From contig JAOTOM010005050.1 of assembly GCA_034440615.1 (NCBI GenBank), positions 247,001 to 311,000 of the forward strand: a stretch of DNA of 64,000 bases, written 5' to 3'. Made by a program: the position numbers and the translations under genes. Shown in pieces: positions 47,364 to 58,740 of the stretch; position 1 is the stretch's first letter, and the number at the start of each line of letters is the position of its first letter. This DNA comes from Ashinkailepas kermadecensis (taxonomy: Eukaryota > Arthropoda > Thecostraca > Neolepadidae). The notes beneath the pieces were generated by a model. That model did not search any database, was not told the origin of the DNA, and was given only the letters and a program-made list of their open reading frames with translations.

Positions 47364-47590
47364 ATGACACCGCCGGTCGGACGGTCGGACGGTCGGACGG
47401 TCGGACGGTCGGACGGTCGGACGGTCGGACGGTCGGACGGTCGGACGGTCGGACGGTCGGCCGGTCGGCCGGTCGGACGGTCGGACGGTCGGACGGTCGG
47501 ACGGTCGGACGGTCGGACGGTCGGACGGTCGGACGGTCGGACGGTCGGACGGTCGGACGGTCGGACGGTCGGACGGTCGGACGGTCGGAC
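47364..47590. repeat. 8 bp microsatellite (GGTCGGAC)n
   Basis: About 28 units, almost perfect; around 47460 three units read GGTCGGCC. Its frames encode PTVRPSDR-type repeats with no unique sequence. Confidence 0.97.
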
Positions 47591-47687
47591 GACCCAGCGA
47601 GCGCGCCGCCACACTCAGCGTATCGGACAGGTCTTGTGTGTTCAGCCAGCCCGCCACATTCCGTCCATGGCGACACTTTGCTGCGAT

Positions 47688-47929
47688 AAACTGTGTTTTC
47701 CAAATATTTCAATTTATCCCGACATTTTTGCCGCGATAAATTGAAACGTGTGCTTGACGAAAGTCAAGATCGGTCGGGAGCCAAGTTCATAGCGGCCTAC
47801 GTTGATGTCACGTTAAAATATTTACCACGACATGAAAAATTGAGCAGAATTGAAACTTTCTTTAAAGCGCTAACACAGACACAGCTCGGACCAGCCCTGT
47901 ATCAGTATGAAGGAGTGACAATCTAGCGG
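47688..47929 (+). CDS. Candidate terminal coding exon, unknown protein
   Basis: An open frame follows an in-frame TAA at 47685-47687 and ends with TAG at 47927-47929. Its product contains VLDESQDRSGAKFIAAYVDV, TLKYLPRHEKLSRIETFFKA and ends LGPALYQYEGVTI. The amino-acid composition is balanced, with amphipathic-helix spacing, unlike the repeat-driven frames nearby. There is no ATG start in frame, so it would be an internal or last exon. AG dinucleotides near 47760 could serve as acceptor. I do not recognise the family. Confidence 0.35.
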
Positions 47930-48200
47930 TAAATCAAGTCATCATATCTGGTTGACTGTCCTGCTGTTGCGTGCTTAGTCCAGCGGTCTTACAGTCACTT
48001 AATGGCGAGGTCTGGTTGGTTGTCCTGCTGTTGCGTGCCTAGTCCAGCGGTCTTACACTAAATGAATGACCAGGTCTGGTCGACTGTCCTGCTGCGTGCC
48101 TAGCCCAGCACGCGTCCTGTTGTTGCGTGCCAAGTTCAGCGGTCTTGCAGTAACTTACTGACCAGGTCTGGTCGACTTGTTTTCTGCTGCTTGCATAGTC
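47930..48200. repeat. ~65-70 bp degenerate tandem repeat
   Basis: GTCTGGTTG(A)CTGTCCTGCTG, GCGTGCCTAGTCCAGCGGTC and TTACAGT recur about four times, with indels. Confidence 0.8.
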
Positions 48201-48234
48201 CAGAATTTCTTAGTCTTAGTATTATAGTACATTC

Positions 48235-48435
48235 GTAGTCCACTGTGTACCTTGTGCACCAGTCAGTCAGTCAGTTGTACTCTCTACAGTCAATAGTGAT
48301 GACAACACAGTGCTTGTCAGTCTACTGTGTACCCTGTGCGTCAGTCAGTCAGTCAGATGTACTCTCTAGTCATGGTGATGACAACCCGTTTGTCAGTTTA
48401 TTACCCTGTGCGTCAGTCAGTCGACTGAAGCAAGT
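48235..48435. repeat. ~70 bp degenerate tandem repeat
   Basis: CTACTGTGTACCCTGTGCGT, CAGTCAGTCAGTCAG and ATGACAACAC recur two to three times. Confidence 0.75.
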
Positions 48436-48844
48436 GCTTGATGCACTCGTGAAGTGGTTGTGCTTTCTACGATCAGTCGTGAGGACAACACAGTGCTTGT
48501 TCACTTGGTGGTTGTCAAAATTGCATGAGCAGTGCTTGCTTCTCACATGAAGCAGTCATGTGCAATGTACATGCAGGTTCTGTTCAGACCAGCAAGCGTG
48601 TAAAGCGTTATTGTTCCTCAAGACAGTTCTCCCCGTGGTGAGCTGTTGGACAACCCGCAAACGTGTCATGCATTATATAATGCAAGTCAAGCTAAAGGTG
48701 TGGTTTTATATACTTCTGATAGGTCCATAGTCACTTCAATCTTCCTTCCCCCTCCCCATTCCCCTTGTTATCTTCCGTCTGGAACAACGATGCGTCGTGG
48801 CATGCATAGCGTGACCTGCTAATAACCTATCAAAACGTGCATAG

Positions 48845-49029
48845 ACTTGTTCGTGAATGATCTGGACAAGCCTACGGCTGAAAACGGCCGAGATCTACGA
48901 CTTCAGCAAAAGTACGCCAAGCACGCGTCCAAAAATGACGTCACAACTTTTCGAACTCACCAATTTGTTGGGCGAGTGATCCGCGGTGAACGCATCATTG
49001 GCTATGTAATGCCGTATCAAGAAACATGA
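48845..49029 (+). CDS. Candidate terminal coding exon, unknown protein
   Basis: A branch-point-like CTAATAAC (48819-48826) and AG at 48843-48844 precede an open frame. It encodes LFVNDLDKPTAENGRDLRLQ, then QKYAKHASKNDVTTFRTHQF and VGRVIRGERIIGYVMPYQET, and ends at TGA (49027-49029). Composition and charge pattern are protein-like, and the surrounding DNA is not repetitive. No family recognised. It lies ~0.9 kb downstream of the 47.7 kb candidate on the same strand, but both end in stops, so they would be alternative 3' exons or parts of different genes. Confidence 0.35.
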
Positions 49030-49620
49030 TTCCGAACACAACTAAGTTGCGAGGGAGCTGCATCGATGGCAGTAAACTTGCATTCAATAGCCAGTCCCAT
49101 CCTCCGTAGTTTGCCACACATGATCACATGATGAGTTCTAGTTAGTTAGTCGGTTAGTTATTTGAGCTTAACCCGCTGCCAGTAATGGGAGGGTTCATTT
49201 TGACACCATCCTCTGAGATCTCCGGAACTAGCAGTCGGATGGGAAAACATCCACGTCAATGGAATGGACAGCCTTTTCTTCCCATCTCGGGACCCTCCAT
49301 CCCCACCCCCCCCCCTTACACAATGTCAGGGATCCATGGCTTAACGAGCTATCCTCCAACTGTAGCAAACCCCAGAAAAGTATGCTCAAGCTCTGAACGC
49401 TTGGAACTCGTGAAGTAATGGTCGTCAATATTTGGAAGCAGTGGTGACTCCGGCCAGGATCACCGGAGTCGCCAAATAGACAATTGAGTTTATTTGATGT
49501 CAAAGGGTGAAAGGCCAAATGAGAGTTCAGGTGTGGATTGCAGTTCACGTGAGATCTAAATTTATCGTCGTGTAAGATTTAGCCGAGCGTCACCTAAGAT
49601 CATCTAACATATTTTCATAG
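49030..49620. other. Non-coding stretch
   Basis: No feature recognised. Confidence 0.45.
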
Positions 49621-50226
49621 CGACGCTGTGCTTGGTGATTGGCACAGCCAATAGGACGCTGTGCTTGGTGATTGGTACAGCCAATAGGACGCTGTGCTTG
49701 GTGATTGGTACAGCCAATAGGACGCTGTGCTTGGTGATTGGTGCAGCCAATAGGACGCTGTGCTTGGTGATTGGTACAGCCAATAGGACGCTGTGCTTGG
49801 TGATTGGTACAGCCAATAGGACGCTGTGCTTGGTGATTGGTACAGCCAATAGGATGCTGTGCTTGGTGATTGGTGCAGCCAATAGGACGCTGTGCTTGGT
49901 GACTGGTACAGCCAATAGGACGCTGTGCTTGGTGATTGGTACAGCCAATAGGACGCTGTGCTTGGTGATTGGTACAGCCAATAGGACGCTGTGCTTGGTG
50001 ATTGGTACAGCCAATAGGACGCTGTGCTTGGTGATTGGTGCAGCCAATAGGACGCTGTGCTTGGTGATTGGCACAGCCAATAGGACGCTGTGCTTGGTGA
50101 TTGGTACAGCGAATAGGACGCTGTGCTTGGTGATTGGTACAGCCAATAGGACGCTGTGCTCGGTGATTGGTACAGCCAATAGGACGCTGTGCTTGGTGAT
50201 TGGTACAGCCAATAGGACGCTGTGCT
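49621..50226. repeat. 33 bp minisatellite with paired CCAAT boxes, about 18 units
   Basis: GACGCTGTGCTTGGTGATTG plus GTACAGCCAATAG repeats with very few changes (TACAG/TGCAG/CACAG variants). Each unit carries ATTGG and CCAAT five bases apart, an inverted pair of CCAAT boxes. The unit is a multiple of three, so frames of more than 200 codons stay open on both strands; these are artefacts. Confidence 0.97.
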
Positions 50227-51821
50227 GGGCGGACGGCGAGCTGGACTTAGTGAGCTGCATTTCTTCACCTTTGGTGTCTTGTGAGATGTATTCGAATGGG
50301 TTAAGTTAGCTTTGCGACACTTCACAAGCACATACAATATACTTACTGCAGTGAAATATATGCATTGAAGTAAAGTGCTTTATGGCATTTCATAGTGTGT
50401 GCCTCGATCAGGCTTAATGACAAGACCAATCGTATTCATTCGTAATTTAGCACACAGACAGATTTATGACGTGATAGAACTCCAGAGCTCCTATCCCTGG
50501 CTGCAAATACTGAGCTGTTCCACAACCACACTGTACATGGAAGCTGCAAAACTTCAAAACGTATCCACACATAACTTGCTGCAGAAGGAATGGCAGAAGG
50601 GATAGAACCCCAAAGATAAAATATGCAACTTTTAGAGAAAGAAACTACGTATGCATGCTCATTCTATGATTCTGGTGTATGTCATTGCAAACTTATCAGC
50701 CTTTCAAAGGGCTTCAAAAGGGCCAAGATTGGGCCGGAAGGGCCAGTCAGGTTTTTGTTTTTTCTTTGGTTAGTTCGAGGACGACCCCATTCGGCGTCAC
50801 TCCTCGCTCATAATAAGGTCAATTGGGCGAACAATTAACTGCAATTACTTCACAGATGTTGTCATTTAAGCGAATGAAGCTTTTTTGGATTTAGGCGTGG
50901 CCACGCGTGACGTCTCTTACCAGGATGCATTTTGAGCTGCGGCGTTCGTTGTCTCACATCCGCGTACGTTTTAAAAGGAAGGAAGACCTCGCATCGAGAA
51001 AAACACTTCGGCAGTCTACTTTAGCTTTAAGCATTTCATTGCTCTGCGACATGTCGTGACCTTGAGACATCGTCGCATGATGCTAACGCGACTACCTTGC
51101 GTTGTACTCTAAGTCTGGTGCTGCCGCCGTAGGTGGTTCAGAAGCTGTCGACGGAGGGGATTAAAATCAACTCCCCGAGACGGTCACGGCATCACTGGCC
51201 TGCTGCTCAGAACTATTTTGATATGTAATTTGCCAATCACAAAAACAAACGCTCAAAATTACACACACATCTGTGCAACAAGACAAAGGTAATTGAAAGC
51301 AGTTTCATGCGTGATGGCAGTCAAATAGCTTGTAGTCGAGAGGCTTCGTGTGCGTGCCTGTGTCGGTGTCAGACGTCGGTGCGTACTGTGTGTAAGTGCC
51401 GATTGAACGTGGTCCAAAACTCGACACTGGTGAACTGGCCCACAAGACAACGAAGCAGAACACAGACCTATGTTTGTCACCTGTGACGAACAACCAAAAT
51501 CACTGCGAGACTGCAGTGCCAGGTAGAAACACATTCGTGCGGAGACTGCAGCCTATCACAGGCATACATCCTCCGCTGCGATGATACTGATTTGGCAAAT
51601 CCAGGTGTTGAGGGTTTGTAGTAAAATTCAATCATGTCTTAATAGTATACTTACACTGATTAAAACTGACGAAACCACATCGCAATGAGGAAGCGTTTGA
51701 TGAGTTGCAGCACCCGTCATTCTTGACGTGCGAGAGCAGTTTACAATAAGTGGCTCGATATGTCACAATGCATAGCAACATCCGCTGGAAGTGCCCAATT
51801 GCATCGCCAACAAATTGTGCC

Positions 51822-51822
<1 letters not shown>
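50227..51822. other. Non-coding stretch
   Basis: No gene, array or element recognised in 1.6 kb. Confidence 0.45.

Positions 51823-51899
<77 letters not shown>
51823..51899. repeat. (AG)n microsatellite
   Basis: Pure GA/AG tract of about 77 bp. Confidence 0.97.
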
Positions 51900-51903
<4 letters not shown>

Positions 51904-52580
51904 AAGAGTGAGGTAAGCAGCATTGAAAAGTGTGAGTGGTGAGCGAAAGGGGAGGAGCTGCTGGGGGAGTTACATCCAGATCGCTGGAAGGTACATCTTG
52001 GCTACCAAACACTCAAAGAGATATTTCCACGAACGTATGTTCGTATATGATTGAATACAGCGATGGTCCGGTTTCGTTCTGAATAATAGCGGGCTGGGTC
52101 AGGGGTTTGGTCTTCTTTAGCCACTCTTTGAAACATGCTTGCACTGAAATGAAATAGCGTACTGGTTTCAGCGCCATACCGCTACCTGAAAAACATGGGT
52201 GGATCTTCATCTTTTACGTGCATTACCAGCACGAATGCTTTTATCGATTTAAAACAAACTCAGATACCAACCATGAAACATCGTAGAACAGACACGATTC
52301 ATTGCCTAACATTGGAATTATGGGTAGTATCGAAATTATCAAATGAAGCTGGATTGGCTATGCATATGATTGTATTAGAAAGCAGGCAATTATCGGTCGA
52401 GTAGATTAATTACCCACTGCCTTGTCGAAGAACCTCTAACCATAAGATGAAAAATAGATGACACCAAATTTCGCCGCGATTCCGTGCGATAATAATCGAC
52501 CGAGCCCAGCATACCCTGAAGCCGACGGTACTGCCTCGGCCAGAGAGTGTACTGCCTCCAGCAGTGTGCATAGCGCCAGG
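51900..52580. other. Non-coding stretch
   Basis: No feature recognised. Confidence 0.45.
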
Positions 52581-52585
52581 CAATT

Positions 52586-52770
52586 TGTCGGCCGGTGGAT
52601 CATAGTTATTGGCCGCCGGGGTCGGCCGGTGGATCATAGTTATTGGCCGTCGGGTGGGAGGAAACGGACCAATCCGATCATCTGCCACCGATCGAGCTGC
52701 GCCGGGGTCGGCCGGGACGGACCAATCCGATCATCTGCCACCGATCGAGCTGCGCCGGGGTCGGCCGGGT
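52586..52770. repeat. Two adjacent tandem duplications (34 bp and 57 bp)
   Basis: GTCGGCCGGTGGATCATAGT followed by TATTGGCCG occurs twice, then GACGGACCAATCCGATCATC and TGCCACCGATCGAGCTGCGC occur twice. Confidence 0.88.
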
Positions 52771-52974
52771 GCCGGGGGAAGGTGGAGAGATCGTCGCGGC
52801 TTTGTGGTCGAGGTTTCAGCTAGTTGTCGGTGATGTGAGCCGTGAGCAGGTGCAGATGGCACCGAGCGCGCCGCTGTCAGATCGCCCGTCTTGGGGCTTC
52901 GGCATGATAGGGGTAGTGCAGTGCATTGGGTGTGTGAGCGTTGACGTGTCAGGTGACTATGTTGTCGTGTTGCC

Positions 52975-53100
52975 AGGGCACGTCCATTTAACCTAACCTC
53001 AGTGTATGCCAAAACTTGGGGTGAGCGGCTCAGCTATTACCAGGTCACGTCCACTTCATCTAACCTTAGTGTATGCCAGCACTTGGGGTGGGGGGCGCAG
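52975..53100. repeat. ~65 bp diverged duplication
   Basis: CACGTCCATTTAACCTAACC with GTGTATGCCAAAACTTGGGG recurs as CACGTCCACTTCATCTAACC with GTGTATGCCAGCACTTGGGG. Confidence 0.8.
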
Positions 53101-55390
53101 CCAGACTATATTCTTTGGGGGAAAACCGGAGATCAGAATGTTTGTCCAATATTGTTTGGCTAGCTGACGGGAGGAGGGCGGGGCGGGTCGCCATTACTCA
53201 ATGCCCCTCACTTGGATGCCCTGCTCTCCTTCCGCTGCATATCTAAGTAAAGTGTATGCCTTTCGATTGACCATTTATAGTCTCCTCGCTCATCTACCAT
53301 GATTCTGGTACCAAATAATTAAACACAGAGTGCAAGACGGTAAGCAAATAACATCCGCCGTACCAGACAACCTGAAGAGTAGGAACCTCTTGTGCAGCTT
53401 ATGACGCAGACGAAGTGGTAAAGGAGCTTGTGTCCAGATCGGGAGGCTTACGTCATATGGCCAGTGGCGCAGTTCTGAATATATTAATGTCAGAATATTC
53501 TTAAGCCTGAAATATGTAAAAACGTCCCAAGAATTGCACTTTAAAGATTAGCAGTATATGATGTCGGACTGAAGTGCACGTTCCACAAATGTAAATTAGC
53601 AATATGCATTCATGCGATACTCAGAAAAAAGGTACAAAGACGACAGAGTTTTATTGCTGTACTTTGTGCTTGCACTGGACTATGGATGAAGCACCATTTT
53701 GTCATCATCATCATCTTGGTATTGCCGATTGTTATCTTTACGAACTTGGTGCGGCTGGGACATCACGTAGCGGATGCGAATATCGACAGACGAAACGGAT
53801 GGAAAGGAAAATAAGAATCAGTGATGTCCGGGATCAGGGCCGTCTATTACAGGACTACGAACGATAGACGAATCAGTAAATCCAAGGTCGTCAACTGCAT
53901 GGCATATGTCCCGCCATCTGAGTACTTACACAGCACTCCAACCGCCGCCGTCTCATAGCAGACAAACAAGACGCGTTGCTATGGCAACACGATGCAAATA
54001 AAGAGCTTCATTGTTTGTGAAGCTGTTCTTTATAGTATCCTACACATGAAATTTTAAGATGATGCGAACAATTTGAGGCTGCTGGACAATTGCCGAACGA
54101 AAAGTTACTAGTGAGCTGTCTGTTGACGAATTGTAGATGCTGCCAACCTCAATTTATTACAAAAATTGTCCTACCTTGTTTCCTTTGACTGATCCAATGT
54201 ATTGACATCTGGAATATACATGGCCGAAACTAAAGCATCAGCTATGTTTGGGATCCGGTATGAGTCGAGCATCGAGACGAGACTGCAAGCGAATTTCACA
54301 TGATATTTTGCTCACTTGTGAGCCTGTGATAAATACGCGAACTTATCTTTAAATAAACGAGCTAACCACTATTTCAACTACTTTGAAGCCAAAAGTTTCC
54401 CGACAAGCAGATCAGTTCTGAAAGCATTTTTGGGAACATTTTGAGCGAATTTTTAATCACTTGATCGTAAATCGTCCTGCTTTCCTGGCTTGGAATATAA
54501 TTTCCAGGCTCTACCTTACCTTTTTAAGGGATCGAGCATTCCCTCTAAGCAACTGAGTACTAAAATGGTTGCATTATTTCAATGCTTCCGATGTCAACGT
54601 CAATGGCCCAGTAAAAATGTTCTGAAGATATACACACCGAAAATAAAGTACAGTAAAGTTTATTTGTTTTACTTGTGGGCTTTTTCCTTTCAAGTATTCC
54701 CAGCGTTGACGACGTTTGAAGTGAAAAAGTTTTGTAGGAAGTAGTTCTATTTCAATCAATATTTCTTGCCCATAGCTTACAATCACTTTACGTTCAAGGT
54801 TAATGTCAACAGTGGAGTTTGTTAAATATTGTAAACGGAGGGCTGTGTCGTAGTATGTCCATAGAATGCATAAGACCAGGGATGAACGGAGGTGTGGAGG
54901 CTCCCAAGTCTCCGGCTGGGTTTGTATTCGTGCCCTGTTCGGCCAGTGAAATACGCAGTTTGCAATCAGCTGAAGCTTAATTGGTGATATTTTCAAATGG
55001 CCCAGCAGCCACTTTATTACCGTCTTGACGTCGATGTGTGAGTGGATACCCGAAGGCGCATAGTACGGTACACATGTAATGGTCGTTGCGCTCACATCGA
55101 TAACTGAAATTAACCTTCTCCCTTCAGACAGCTTATTATGTATGCATGCATACATAGTCTACGAGCGCTGGCTTCACCATGGGAAGGGAGATCGCGGCGA
55201 TAGCTTCTCCAATGCCTTATTTTGTTATATTGTCGCTGACACGTCATCAAATGTTGTTTATTTAGCATTACCGATGCGCTATATCTAAGGAACGACCACG
55301 GCAGACGCACATATCCCAAGCACTTCGCTGCGGTGGCCCCCTGACTGGAGCGGGCCGTAGTGAGCATGCAAGCCGGACACGGGTGAGACA
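53101..55390. other. Non-coding stretch
   Basis: Over 2 kb with no recognised gene. A 193-codon minus-strand frame (54574-55155) has a protein-like composition in places but no domain I know. A + strand frame at 53604-53867 contains a Cys/His-rich stretch (CCTLCLHW, PFCHHHH) that may be chance. Confidence 0.4.
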
Positions 55391-55393
55391 AAC

Positions 55394-55690
55394 GCGTGAA
55401 GACGTGCAGCCCCTCCCAGGGCGCGGTATCGACAACTTACCCGACATGAAGACGTGCAGCCCCTCCCAGGGCACGGTATCGACAACTTACCCGACATGAA
55501 GACGTGCAGCCCCTCCCAGGGCGCGGTATCGACAACTTACCCGACATGAAGACGTGCAGCCCCTCCCAGGGCGCGGTGTCGACAACTTACCCGACATGAA
55601 GACGTGCAGCCCCTCCCAGGGCGCGGTATCGACAACTTACCAGACATGAAGACGTGCAGCCCCTCCCAGGGCGCGGTGTCGACAACTTAC
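55394..55690. repeat. 50 bp minisatellite, six units
   Basis: ATGAAGACGTGCAGCCCCTC plus CCAGGGCGCGGTATCGACAA and CTTACCCGAC, almost identical between units. Confidence 0.96.
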
Positions 55691-55742
55691 CCGACATCCA
55701 AGACTCCTCGCCCGACCGTCCCATCATCGATCCCCTGATGGA

Positions 55743-57329
55743 GTGAGTTCTGCACCAAATCGCTGCCGTTGCCACCACCCAGCGTATCGACCCCTCCCAG
55801 GGCGCGGTATCGACCCCTCCCAGGGCGCGGTATCGACCCCTCCCAGGGCGCGGTATCGACCCCTCCCAGGGCGCGGTATCACCCGGGCGCGTATCTGCCG
55901 TTCCTCGGTACCCTATCATCCCTGATGGGTGGTTCTGCACCAAATCGCTGCCGTTGCCACCACCCAACTTGGTATGTTTGGTGAGTGCATCCGGAGAGCC
56001 GGCACTCCTGCTCCTCTGGAGCGCGTGCGCTGTCCTGCCCCGCTGAGGGGGGAACGTGACAGCCACGCATGATGTCGTCTCCAGCGACACAGAGGGGCAC
56101 TTGACGATGTGCAAGACGTCGATGTCGACGTCCTTGACCGAATGGTATCCAGTGTCGTAGTCGACCTGCTGGCTGCCAGGCGATCCAAACACACGCTCCT
56201 CCATGTCCGAGGAGCGGGCGGTGTTCGACGCTTCAGTGGTGCGGCCGTGCGCTGCCTCTGTTCCCCCGCCCTCGCTAATGTTTGTTAGCGAATTGTTGCA
56301 GGTCTCGAAGATGCGCATCAAGCTATCCGAGCAGTCACAGGGTTCCTCTGCTGTGTTCGGCTTTGCTGATGCCTTCGCAGAAATGCGGTCTGTCTGGCGC
56401 TTGTGCCCACCGAGTAGCCCCGCTGCATTAGTCCGACATCGGTCGTGCGATGGGGCGCTGCTGTCCTGCCACGAGTCAGATCCCTGACTTGCTTTGATCC
56501 GGCCAAGATCGGACGGCCTCGCGACACAGATCTGACCACTGTCAGAACCCTGACTCCTGACGATCTGGCGACTGTCAGAACGCTGACTCCTGACGACCTG
56601 ACCACTGTCAGAACGCTGACTCCTGACGACCTGACCACTGTCAGAACCCTGACTCCTGACGTCCTGACCACTGTCAGAACCCTGACTCCTGACGTCCTGA
56701 CCACTGTCAGAACGCTGACTCCTGACGACCTGACCACTGTCAGAACGCTGACTCCTGACGACCTGACCACTGTCAGAACCCTGACTCCTGACGACCTGAC
56801 CACTGTCAGAACCCTGACTCCTGACGACCTGACCACTGTCAGAACGCTGACTCCTGACGACCTGACGTCCGTCAGACGACCGCGTTTCTCCGGCCGGACA
56901 GCCGTCAGATGCCTCGACGGCCCCGATTCGAAGGTGCCGAGTGCGACTTGTCTCTGCACCAGACCGCTCGGAGCGTGACGACCCGGGTCGACAGTGCTCC
57001 TGCACGGCCAGTGCGCGGCCACACGCGTCGGCTCGCTGCGCCGCCGACCGATGTGGGCCAGCGCCGGCGGCCGGCCAGGTGTGGCTCGGACGCGTCTGCC
57101 GGCTGGCGCGCGCCGCCGTGCGCCGGTCGACGTCGACGCACGTTCGGTGGATGCCGTCGGCCGGCTCGCCCTGTTCAGCGTGGGCCGAGCGCGTGCCGGA
57201 GCACACCGACGGCGAGCGAGACGCCAGCTGGCGGTCGTGGTGCGCCCGGCCGCCAGCACAACTGCCGCACGTGCAGATGATGGAGCTGAAGCTGTCGTCA
57301 CTGTAGATTCGGATGATCGTGCGCGACAT
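55743..57329 (-). CDS. Candidate coding exon with an 11-residue repeat, unknown protein
   Basis: A minus-strand frame stays open for over 500 codons. From the start it shows an Arg/Ser/Ala-rich region, then about ten copies of RSQGSDSGQVV encoded by a 33 bp DNA repeat (56515-56880). A less repetitive part follows, with EPCDCSDSLMRIFETCNNSL, SSDMEERVFGSPGSQQVDYD and TGYHSVKDVDIDVLHIVKCP, then it runs into the 23/50 bp arrays. The middle-to-late part looks protein-like. Against a gene: CpG-rich DNA, another minus-strand frame also open for 327 codons, no domain and no defined splice sites. The left limit is arbitrary. Confidence 0.28.
55787..55882. repeat. 23 bp minisatellite derived from the 50 bp unit
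   Basis: CCCCTCCCAGGGCGCGGTAT plus CGA, four units. It is the central part of the 50 bp unit next door, so the two arrays share an origin. Confidence 0.92.
56515..56880. repeat. 33 bp minisatellite, about eleven units
   Basis: GACCTGACCACTGTCAGAAC plus GCTGACTCCTGAC with CCTGACTCC variants. The length is divisible by three. Confidence 0.95.
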
Positions 57330-58740
57330 GGCTGTCAGGGTGAGCGCGCATTGTCGTCGACGTCATCGGACGGATGTGCGCACCGCATCCGCCGGCTCAT
57401 CGGCGGATCGAGCCGCTGCACAGATCTGACACAGCACAGATCAGGCGCACCGCTCTCATCAGCAAATGTGGCACGCCGCAGCGAATTGGGAGCGCGTAGG
57501 CAATTCAGTAGCGTGTCTACTAAGCACGTTGGTGGCTTTGCGTGAGGACACACGTTCACGGAGACCGACCACGTTTTGCGGCGGCTCACAGCTGAGAGGC
57601 GGTCGTCGGGATGCGATCCGTGTAGCACTTCACACGTGCACAGTCAAACCTGTGTCCACGTCATACGGCACCGCTGATCTATAGCCTGATCTGTAGCCTG
57701 ATATGTAGTCTGACCTTGTAGCCTGACCTGTAGCCTGTGATCACTTCCCACCATGGCGAGAGTGATGAACCCAACAAGCTGCGACAGAGACGGCGACCTG
57801 CGACAGCGCGAGTGCCGGCTTCCTGTGAGCAGGGGCAGCAGGGGCAATGGGGGCAGCGCCGCCGCCCGAGATCGCTGTTGTCCTGAGGCCCGACCAATCA
57901 GTCGAGGGGGCTCTTCAGCACTGCACTGTCGTGTTCTCCGTCCGGTGCACTCCAGCGCAGGAGGCACCGGGAGCTTTCATTGGAAGCTCACCGGCGCAGA
58001 TGGCGTGATATCGGCGCAGGTGGAGATATGACGACCGCCACTGAAGCTCCTCCTCAGTCTGTCTGAGATCTACAGAGGCGTCTCTGTCAGTTCTGTGGTG
58101 TTCTGACTTCATGTGACAGCTGCCGAGTGCTAGTGCCACGTCGCCGACAATGCGACAGTGCGGTCTGCCAGATTCAGAGTATCTTTTACACTCCGAGTCT
58201 TCCTCTTACACTCCGAGTATCCTTTGAACTTCCGGGCTGCCGGATTCTCTTACACTCCGAGTATCCCTCGCACCCCCGGTCTGCCAGAGTCTCTCAGAGT
58301 CTCTCTCACACTCAGAGCACCCGTCGCGCTCGCAGTCTCCGCACTCAGTCACTCTCGCACACTCCCAGCCGTCGTGGCACTCGCGCGTAGTGGCCACACT
58401 CGGCGCACACAGGGTCGGTCGGGAGCCGCGATCGGCACGACCGGCAGCGCCTATCGGAGCGGCGACACTCCGGGCACTTGGGACCGCGCGCGGCGCGCCA
58501 CCTTTCACCCCTGCTGCGCCAGATTCGGTTCGCAGCCACGGCCAGCGCCGGCCGCAGCGGCAGCTGTGGTGCTCGCCAGGAATTACTCAGGAGTGGGGTC
58601 GGAATCCAGGAATCCCCAGGATTCCGAGGGGACAAGAATCCCCCGTTCTAAGGCGGTCGTCAGCCGAGATGTATATTCAAAGCCGTAGGAGTGCCAGGCC
58701 ATACGGGGACTTCTGATATGGTCTGTGTGAAGGTCTCCGA
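57330..58740. other. CpG-rich region, possible promoter or exon area
   Basis: About 1.4 kb of CpG-rich sequence containing a small 10-12 bp repeat (TAGCCTGATCTG, 57680-57735). On the minus strand around 58390-58530 one frame encodes CPECRRSDRRCRSC followed by CAECG, and a second frame at about 58290-58420 encodes ECGDCERDGCSECERD. Both are cysteine-rich, zinc-ribbon-like patterns, but in different frames and without a full domain. I cannot decide between broken gene and chance. Confidence 0.3.

Noticed and set aside
47364..47590. (GGTCGGAC)n as a telomeric repeat
   Set aside because: It is internal, short and unlike known arthropod (TTAGG) or other telomere repeats; unique sequence flanks both sides.
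49604..50337. Open frames of over 200 codons on both strands
   Set aside because: A product of the 33 bp minisatellite, whose unit is a multiple of three and contains no stop.
52985..53075. TAACCTAACC as interstitial telomere repeats
   Set aside because: Only two units occur, within an otherwise unique duplicated segment.
54574..55155. 193-codon minus-strand frame as a gene
   Set aside because: No domain, splice signals or homology that I recognise; kept only as a remark in the intergenic entry.
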